DNA from: Clostridiales bacterium | Lineage (GTDB): Bacteria; Bacillota; Clostridia; Oscillospirales; Acutalibacteraceae | Direction of reading: 5' to 3' | Assembly (NCBI GenBank): GCA_019422525.1 | Contig: JAHZDE010000001.1 | Coordinates: forward strand, 372,001-436,000 | DNA length: 64,000 nt | Shown: piece after piece, positions 58,670 through 64,000 of the stretch | Position numbering within the stretch: position 1 is the stretch's first letter | How the letters are laid out: every line of letters begins with the position of its first letter | Notes under the pieces: model-generated | Told to the model about the DNA's origin: nothing | What the model saw: the letters and a program-made list of their open reading frames with translations, nothing else | Database searches by the model: none | Position numbers and translations under genes: made by a program

Positions 58670-60712
58670 TTGGCTTCCCTGTTTACCATGGATATTCAGT
58701 TTTTGAAGGGGGTAGGCGAAAAAAAAGCAGCCCTGTTTCGAAAATTGGGAGCGCCTACCGTGGGGGATTTGCTGCGGTTATATCCCCGTACTTATGAGGA
58801 CTGGAGCACCATCCTTCAGATTGGGGAGGCGCCTATGAATGAAATATCCGTTATCAGGGCTTTTGTACGTACAGCCCCCAAACGGCAGTATGTGCGAAAG
58901 GGAATGACACTTTTTAAAGCAGAGGTGACGGATGGTATTCAAAGAATGACCCTGACATACTTTAATAACCCCTATGTGCAGACCATGCTGAAAGTGGGGG
59001 AAGAATACCTGTTTCGGGGAAAAGTACAGGGGACATTTCTCCATCGGGAGATGACAGCGCCCGATTTTGTCCCGGTGGAAGAGGCCCTTCCCGTTGTGCC
59101 TATTTATCCACAGACAGAGGGGTTGTCTTCCAGGCAAATCAGCCATGCAGTCAAAGCTGCTATCGACTTGCTGCCTGATATTGTTCGGGATCCGATTCCT
59201 ACGGAAATACGGATGCGTTATCAATTGTGCCAGCTTGGGTTTGCCTTACAGAATATTCATTTCCCTATGGGATTGGAGATGCTTCGGGTAGCCAGAAACA
59301 GGCTGGTGTTTGAAGAACTGCTGGTTTTGCAGCTTGGACTTTTCTCCATGAAAAGTCATACTCGGGTGGAAAACCATTTACAGGTGAAAAACGATGTTAC
59401 CGGCGAGTTTTGGAAACTGTTGCCCTTTTCGCTCACTTCTGCACAAAAACGGGCGGTTGCCCAGGCAGTAGAGGACATGATGGGGAGTACCCCCATGAGC
59501 CGCTTGATTCAGGGAGATGTGGGAAGTGGAAAAACGGCGGTCGCTGCGGCCCTATGCTATTGTGTCATCAAAAACGGTATGCAGGCAGCGCTGATGGCTC
59601 CTACGGAAGTATTGGCGCGGCAGCACGAAAAAAGCTTGTCGGCTCTTTTGGAGCCAGCAGGTATCCGCATTGCATTGCTTACCGGGTCTGTAAAAGCAGC
59701 CGAAAAGCGGCGGATACAGGGAGAACTGGCCAGCGGGGAAATCCAGTTGGTCATTGGAACCCATGCGCTTTTGACAGAGGGTGTGACGTTTCAAAAGTTG
59801 GGCTTGGTTGTCACCGATGAACAGCACCGGTTTGGAGTGGCGCAGAGAGCCGCGCTGGCCCAGAAGGGGGAGAATCCCCACATGCTGGTGATGAGTGCGA
59901 CCCCGATTCCCCGCACACTGGCGCTGATGATTTTCGGTGACTTGGACATTTCGGTTTTGGATGAGCTGCCGCCGGGAAGGCAGAAAATAGAAACATTTGC
60001 CATTACCAGCGACAAAAGAGAACGGGCTTTCGGCTATGTAAAAAAGCACTTGGACCGGGGGCTGCAAGGATACATTATTTGTCCGTTGGTGGAAGAGGGA
60101 CAAAGCGATATGGCCAGCGTGGTGCAATATCGCGATATGCTGGAAAAAGAAGCTTTTGCCGGATACCGTATCGGTATGCTTCACGGACGGATGAAGCCAA
60201 AAGAAAAAGATGCGGTTATGGCGGCGTTCTCTGCCGGAGAACTGGACTTGTTGGTTTCTACCACAGTCGTGGAGGTCGGCGTGGATGTTCCCAACGCTGT
60301 GATTATCCTGATTGAAAATGCGGAACGATACGGGCTTTCTCAGCTTCACCAGCTGCGGGGAAGAGTAGGCAGAGGAAAGGAAAAGTCCACTTGTATCCTG
60401 ATTTCGGATGCACAAAATGAAGAAGCTTTGGCCCGGCTGCGGATTATGTGCAGTACTACGGACGGGTTTCGGATTGCCGATGAAGACTTAAAACTTCGGG
60501 GACCAGGAGACTTTTTCGGTTCCCGGCAGCACGGCCTGCCTCAGCTTACCATTGCCGATATGGTACAGGATGTGGAATTTTTAAAGGCTGCCAGTCAGGA
60601 AGCCCGGGAAATTCTTCATGAGGACCCAACACTGTCCAAGGAGGAACATCGCGGACTGCGGGGAGAAATGCGGCAGCTTTTTGAAAAAGCTGGAGAGGGT
60701 GCTTTTACTTAA
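58670..60712 (+). CDS. recG: ATP-dependent DNA helicase RecG
   Basis: A 680-aa branch-migration helicase for stalled replication forks. The wedge/OB domain (about 60-240) is followed by SF2 helicase motifs: I G-D-V-G-S-G-K-T, II D-E-Q-H (the RecG form), III S-A-T-P-I-P-R-T, VI Q-L-R-G-R-V-G-R-G. A C-terminal TRG region includes G-D-F-F-G-S-R-Q-H-G. TTG 58670 has AAAGGAGG seven bases upstream; the longer frame would run through the hairpin. Confidence 0.96.
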   Translation: MASLFTMDIQFLKGVGEKKAALFRKLGAPTVGDLLRLYPRTYEDWSTILQIGEAPMNEISVIRAFVRTAPKRQYVRKGMTLFKAEVTDGIQRMTLTYFNNPYVQTMLKVGEEYLFRGKVQGTFLHREMTAPDFVPVEEALPVVPIYPQTEGLSSRQISHAVKAAIDLLPDIVRDPIPTEIRMRYQLCQLGFALQNIHFPMGLEMLRVARNRLVFEELLVLQLGLFSMKSHTRVENHLQVKNDVTGEFWKLLPFSLTSAQKRAVAQAVEDMMGSTPMSRLIQGDVGSGKTAVAAALCYCVIKNGMQAALMAPTEVLARQHEKSLSALLEPAGIRIALLTGSVKAAEKRRIQGELASGEIQLVIGTHALLTEGVTFQKLGLVVTDEQHRFGVAQRAALAQKGENPHMLVMSATPIPRTLALMIFGDLDISVLDELPPGRQKIETFAITSDKRERAFGYVKKHLDRGLQGYIICPLVEEGQSDMASVVQYRDMLEKEAFAGYRIGMLHGRMKPKEKDAVMAAFSAGELDLLVSTTVVEVGVDVPNAVIILIENAERYGLSQLHQLRGRVGRGKEKSTCILISDAQNEEALARLRIMCSTTDGFRIADEDLKLRGPGDFFGSRQHGLPQLTIADMVQDVEFLKAASQEAREILHEDPTLSKEEHRGLRGEMRQLFEKAGEGAFT

Positions 60713-60760
60713 AATCTGTTGTATTATATACAAAAAACAATGGCTATGTGTAAACTAATA

Positions 60761-60789
60761 TTGACTTTGTATAAAAATTGCGGTATGAT
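60761..60789 (+). promoter_or_regulatory. Promoter of cytidylate-kinase-like gene
   Basis: TTGACT (60761-60766), 17 bp, TATGAT (60784-60789). A dyad GATACCGG (60811-60818) / CCGGTATC (60827-60834) lies in the leader and could be an operator or RNA hairpin. Confidence 0.6.
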
Positions 60790-60866
60790 ACCTATAGTGA
60801 TTGGTATTATGATACCGGCAAACCGGCCGGTATCAAACTGTTTCTCATAAAGAAAGGGTGAACGAA

Positions 60867-61487
60867 ATGAGCAGCCGTACAGTCATTACCATCGCCCGCC
60901 AATATGGCAGCGGCGGAAGAGAAATTGGCGAGATGTTGGCCCAAAAATTGGGAGTCCCTTATTATGACAAAGAGTTGATTGCTTTAGCCGCGAAAAAAAG
61001 CGGATTGAGTGAAGAAGTTTTCCGTCAGGCCGATGAACGGGCCACCAGTAGTCTGCTGTATTCTCTGGTGATGGGAACTTACGGATTTGGCGGCGGCGTT
61101 GCCGGAATGAATGATATGCCTATAAACGATAAGCTGTTCCTCATTCAGGCAGATATCATTCGTAAAGCGGCTGAAAAAGGCGCTTGTGTCATTGTGGGAA
61201 GATGTGCCGATTATGTGTTGCGGGAAAGAAAAGACTGCCTGAAAGTGTTTATCCATGCAGACAGGGATAGCCGGCTGCGTCGTGCGGTGGAAAAATACGG
61301 AATAGACCCAGCTAAGGTTTCCGACTTTTTGACCAAAAAGGATAAGCAGCGTGCTAACTACTATAATTTCTACACCAACAAAAAATGGGATTCCATGCAG
61401 AATTATGATTTAACTATCGACAGTTCTGTCTTTACATCGGAACAGGCTGTGGAATTGATTATCAAGGCAGCGGAATTCCTCGGATAA
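60867..61487 (+). CDS. Cytidylate kinase-like protein
   Basis: A 206-aa P-loop kinase of the cytidylate-kinase-like family. The loop is unusual, R-Q-Y-G-S-G-G-R-E-I-G in place of a G-x4-G-K-S/T Walker A. Other marks are Y-Y-D-K-E-L-I, V-I-V-G-R-C-A-D-Y and lid R residues (R-D-S-R-L-R-R). The true substrate of this family is not established. AAAGGG sets ATG 60867; an upstream GTG at 60858 overlaps that site. Confidence 0.88.
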   Translation: MSSRTVITIARQYGSGGREIGEMLAQKLGVPYYDKELIALAAKKSGLSEEVFRQADERATSSLLYSLVMGTYGFGGGVAGMNDMPINDKLFLIQADIIRKAAEKGACVIVGRCADYVLRERKDCLKVFIHADRDSRLRRAVEKYGIDPAKVSDFLTKKDKQRANYYNFYTNKKWDSMQNYDLTIDSSVFTSEQAVELIIKAAEFLG

Positions 61488-61507
61488 GAGATAAAGTACC
61501 ATGTATA

Positions 61508-61544
61508 GGGACCCTCCTTCCTCAAAAGAAGGAGGCCCTTTTTT
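61508..61544 (+). terminator. Terminator after kinase-like gene
   Basis: CCTCCTTC (61513-61520) / GAAGGAGG (61528-61535) with outer GGG/CCC, followed by six T. Confidence 0.88.
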
Positions 61545-61610
61545 GTGTCTGATTTTGGTGGAATGGAGGGAATGGCTATGGATGACAAAAAGGAGAAAGG
61601 AGGACGCTCT

Positions 61611-62024
61611 ATGTGGGTAGTCTTTGCACTTTTATCGGCTGTTTTTGCTGCACTGACTTCTATTCTGGCTAAGGTGGGGATGGAAGGAATCAATTCCAAT
61701 TTGGCAACGGCAATTCGAACCGGCGTAGTTTTAATCATGGCTTGGGGAATCGTCTTGCTGACGGGAAGTATTGGTGGGATTTCTTCGATTCAAACAAAAG
61801 GCTGGATTTTTTTGGTACTTTCTGGACTGGCAACTGGCGCCTCCTGGCTGTGTTATTACCGTGCACTGCAAATTGGTCAAGCCAGCCGGGTGGTTTCGGT
61901 TGATAAATTCAGCGTGGTGATCAGTATGGTGCTGGCATTTTTGTTCCTTCACGAAGCCATAGACTGGAAAACCATTGTGGGCGGCGTTTTGATTACAGCG
62001 GGAACTCTTGTGTTGGTTTTGTGA
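61611..62024 (+). CDS. EamA-type small membrane transporter
   Basis: A 137-aa protein with a single EamA (DMT) repeat of about five helices, half the size of usual 10-helix transporters, so it probably works as a dimer. The first helix A-L-L-S-A-V-F-A-A-L-T-S-I-L-A-K and the ending helix with L-F-L-H-E-A-I are typical. AAGGAGG seven bases before ATG 61611 decides the start. Substrate unknown. Confidence 0.85.
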   Translation: MWVVFALLSAVFAALTSILAKVGMEGINSNLATAIRTGVVLIMAWGIVLLTGSIGGISSIQTKGWIFLVLSGLATGASWLCYYRALQIGQASRVVSVDKFSVVISMVLAFLFLHEAIDWKTIVGGVLITAGTLVLVL

Positions 62025-62055
62025 GATTTTTGGGGAAATGTTTTTTTAGAGAGTG

Positions 62056-62083
62056 TGCCGGAAAGGGATTTCCTTTTCCGGCA
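62056..62083 (+). terminator. Hairpin after EamA gene
   Basis: TGCCGGAAA (62056-62064) pairs with TTTCCGGCA (62075-62083). The U-tract is poor, so it is a weak terminator or RNA stabiliser. Confidence 0.5.
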
Positions 62084-62161
62084 TATTGCTTTATAATGGA
62101 GATATTATAGCTCTTTTGCGGTGAATCAAGCTTTGGATATAAAAGAATGGAGAATTCGTTT

Positions 62162-62935
62162 ATGAATATATTGGCAATCGGAGATGTGGTGGGAAGCGTT
62201 GGATGTGCCTTTTTGCGGGAGCGGCTTCCGGTTATTAAGAAACAGTATGGCGTGGATGTAGTAATCGCCAATGGGGAAAACTCTGCCGACGGAAATGGAA
62301 TTTTACCTGCTTCGGCCAGACATCTGTATGACAGCGGCGTACATATCATCACAACGGGGAATCATAGCTTTCGCAGAAGGGAAAGCTATGAATTATATGA
62401 CCGGGATGAAACACTGCTGCGTCCGGCCAACTATCCTGCAAACGCTGCGCCAGGAAGAGGAATGTGTATCTATGACATGGGGCGCAGACAAATTGCCGTG
62501 ATCAATTTGCAGGGAACCGCCTATATGGACAACCTGCGCTGCCCATTTGAGACTGTGGATGAGCTTCTGAAAAATGAGGACCTTCCCAAGGTGGTGCTGG
62601 TGGATTTTCATGCGGAAGCGACGGGAGAAAAAAAGGCCATGGGTTTCTATTTGGATGGCCGTGTAACGGCGGTTTTTGGAACCCATACCCATGTGCCCAC
62701 TGCGGATGAATGTATTCTGCCTAATGGAACGGGATATATCACCGATTTGGGTATGACAGGACCGGTACATTCGGTGTTGGGAGTAAAACCGGAAATTATC
62801 ATTGAGAAGCTTCGCACCAGAATGCCGGTGAGACATGAGCTTGCCGGGGGAGAATGCCGGATGGACTGCTGCTTGTTTGAAATTGACGATAAATCCGGCA
62901 AAACCGTTGGAATTCAAAGACTCCAGATTTTGTGA
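62162..62935 (+). CDS. ymdB: YmdB-family metallophosphoesterase
   Basis: A 257-aa di-metal phosphodiesterase. In Bacillus the family hydrolyses 2',3'-cyclic nucleotides and influences biofilm and motility decisions. Metal motifs: A-I-G-D-V-V-G, N-G-E-N, T-G-N-H-S-F, D-F-H-A-E-A-T, G-T-H-T-H-V-P-T-A-D. Length is typical (about 260). ATG 62162 has TGGAG upstream; the frame from 62147 has none. Confidence 0.92.
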   Translation: MNILAIGDVVGSVGCAFLRERLPVIKKQYGVDVVIANGENSADGNGILPASARHLYDSGVHIITTGNHSFRRRESYELYDRDETLLRPANYPANAAPGRGMCIYDMGRRQIAVINLQGTAYMDNLRCPFETVDELLKNEDLPKVVLVDFHAEATGEKKAMGFYLDGRVTAVFGTHTHVPTADECILPNGTGYITDLGMTGPVHSVLGVKPEIIIEKLRTRMPVRHELAGGECRMDCCLFEIDDKSGKTVGIQRLQIL

Positions 62936-62965
62936 GAATCGTGATAAGAATAAAGGAGGAACACT

Positions 62966-63628
62966 GTGAAATATTTAAAAATCCGTCTGGTATGCTTGTG
63001 CGCTGGTATTTGCCTTTTGATGACTGCCTGTTCTCAAAATACCTTTGACGCTGCCGCTTATGTGGAATCTGCGGTAGAATCCGTATATCTTGGCGAGCAC
63101 GACAGTTATGAGGAGTTTGTGGGAATTTCACAGGAGGAAGCCGAAAAAACTTATCAGGAACATTTGCGCTCGGAATCCATGTATTTTGCAGAAGTATTTG
63201 GTTTTACCCAAACGGATGCGACGCTGTATCGCACGATGGCGTTTTACAGACAGCTGTACAATCACAGTAAATTTGAGGCTGTTTCCTCAAAGAAAATGAA
63301 AAATGGCGGCTATCAGGTAACCATGGAAATCTCGCCGGTCAGCTTGTTTCCCGATCATGCCGCTGAAATCGAAAAAAGGGTTTTGGATTTTTCACAGATG
63401 GTGAGTGATGGGGACTTTGAGGGGAAATCGCAGAAAGAAATCGACAGTGCTTATTGTAACTATCTTCTGAGCTTTTTGGAGCTGCAATTGGAAAATACAG
63501 GTTGGGAGTCGCCCAAAACCATAACCATTGAACTTTCAGCCGATAACAACACGTATGCGATCAGTGAGAAGGAGCTTATGAAAATAGATGAAGCTCTGGT
63601 ACTGTATGAATCGGGCGAAGAATCATGA
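62966..63628 (+). CDS. Lipoprotein of unknown function
   Basis: A 220-aa lipoprotein with lipobox M-T-A-C (Cys22), then a helix-rich acidic mature domain (Y-V-E-S-A-V-E-S-V-Y-L-G at its start). It resembles clostridial lipoproteins of about 200 aa that carry no assigned role. Start set by AAAGGAGG. Its stop overlaps the next gene (ATGA), so the lipoprotein and the AraC-type regulator are co-expressed. Confidence 0.8.
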   Translation: MKYLKIRLVCLCAGICLLMTACSQNTFDAAAYVESAVESVYLGEHDSYEEFVGISQEEAEKTYQEHLRSESMYFAEVFGFTQTDATLYRTMAFYRQLYNHSKFEAVSSKKMKNGGYQVTMEISPVSLFPDHAAEIEKRVLDFSQMVSDGDFEGKSQKEIDSAYCNYLLSFLELQLENTGWESPKTITIELSADNNTYAISEKELMKIDEALVLYESGEES

Positions 63629-64000
63629 GAACGGAATTAAAAACAAAGACGGAGGAGTCGGGGCTTTTTTGGCCGGTTGGATGTTATGAATACCATGAGC
63701 AGGAAATTGGCTGCCATTGGCATGATGAGATAGAAATTTTGTGCGTGGAGCGGGGAAAACTGCAAATTCAGGCGGGCAATCAGGTGTTAGAGGGAAACGC
63801 GGGTGAATTGTTTGTGTTTGGCCCTGGAGAGCTTCATGCTGCAACGCCAGTGGGAGAAAAGAGTGAATTTCGTGTGATGATCTTCTCCCCAGAAATTCTC
63901 TGCGGCCCGGAAAGAGACAGCATCCGCCTTGCATATATGGGACCAATGGTTGCCGGAACTTTGATTCTGCCCAGAAAAATTGCCATCGCTGAACCGGACG
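63625..64000 (+). CDS. AraC-family regulator, N-terminal cupin part (cut by window end)
   Basis: At least 125 residues in frame to the edge. The cupin sensor domain is clear: H-W-H-D-E-I-E-I, then E-R-G-K-L-Q-I, G-E-L-F-V-F-G-P-G-E-L-H. This is the ligand-binding arm of sugar-responsive AraC regulators; the HTH domain would lie beyond 64000. The ATG overlaps the upstream lipoprotein stop. Confidence 0.85.
   Translation, partial: MRTELKTKTEESGLFWPVGCYEYHEQEIGCHWHDEIEILCVERGKLQIQAGNQVLEGNAGELFVFGPGELHAATPVGEKSEFRVMIFSPEILCGPERDSIRLAYMGPMVAGTLILPRKIAIAEPD

Noticed and set aside
1..64000. tRNA, rRNA, CRISPR arrays or known riboswitches
   Set aside because: I scanned for T-loop-like motifs, regular short repeats with spacers and obvious riboswitch cores and saw none that I could support; a covariance-model scan would be decisive.

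Overview
The window looks like a chromosomal segment of a spore-forming, low-to-medium GC, anaerobic Firmicute. An Oscillospirales/Ruminococcaceae-type gut Clostridium is my inference. Reasons: a cotJ spore-coat operon, AGGAGG-type ribosome sites with several TTG/GTG starts, many TTGACA/TATAAT-like promoters, rubredoxins, cell-wall-anchored mucin/glycan hydrolases, and an AraR-type GntR/LacI regulator. I see no rRNA, tRNA, CRISPR array or conventional prophage.

Layout: 1-3.8 kb holds a 5'-cut ORF, a rubredoxin, and leftward genes for a PAP2 phosphatase, a Cys-rich peptide, a zinc alcohol dehydrogenase and a MATE exporter. 4.0-10.8 kb is a complete phosphate locus (pstS-pstC-pstA-pstB-phoU-phoP-phoR) behind Pho-box-like repeats. 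10.9-13.7 kb carries a sugar isomerase-like protein, a lipoprotein and a second MATE. 14.0-23.0 kb encodes two very large secreted, sortase-anchored N-acetylhexosaminidases (GH84 and GH20) that share a 675-bp, almost identical 3' segment.

The most striking region is 23.1-32.4 kb. The operon cotJA-cotJB-cotJC is cut inside cotJC. Its first 61 codons and a shared GG dinucleotide (23801-23802) are separated from the remaining 141 codons (31969-32394) by an 8,168-bp element. The element carries a large serine recombinase and a candidate small partner. Joining the two GG dinucleotides restores an in-frame CotJC (202 aa, manganese-catalase family) exactly across its metal-binding T-E-E-L-G-H motif. 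The joined element ends form a 23-bp-arm dyad centred on the same GG (17 of 23 positions symmetric). This is the architecture of a skin-like, sporulation-excised intervening sequence. Cargo: a ferredoxin/rubredoxin gene pair behind a palindromic operator, and a LysR-controlled redox/hydrolase/acetyltransferase/lipoprotein operon with a 31-bp dyad at the divergent promoter.

32.5-39.0 kb is housekeeping: a DUF3737 beta-helix protein, ddl, murI, DUF1934, argS and a zinc-less homocysteine-methyltransferase-like protein. 39.3-41.2 kb is a polysaccharide pyruvyl transferase fused to a GDPD-like domain that lacks the catalytic histidines. 41.2-51.7 kb is sugar metabolism and transport: an NhaC antiporter, galM, a ROK kinase, a membrane-anchored GNAT protein, nagA, manA, araD and araR. 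Together with the surface GH84/GH20 enzymes, the ROK kinase and NagA suggest harvesting of host-type GlcNAc glycans. 52-56.6 kb is a MoxR ATPase-DUF58-transglutaminase cluster. 56.9-64 kb holds fakA, recG, a cytidylate-kinase-like protein, an EamA half-transporter, ymdB, a lipoprotein and an AraC-type regulator cut by the window end.
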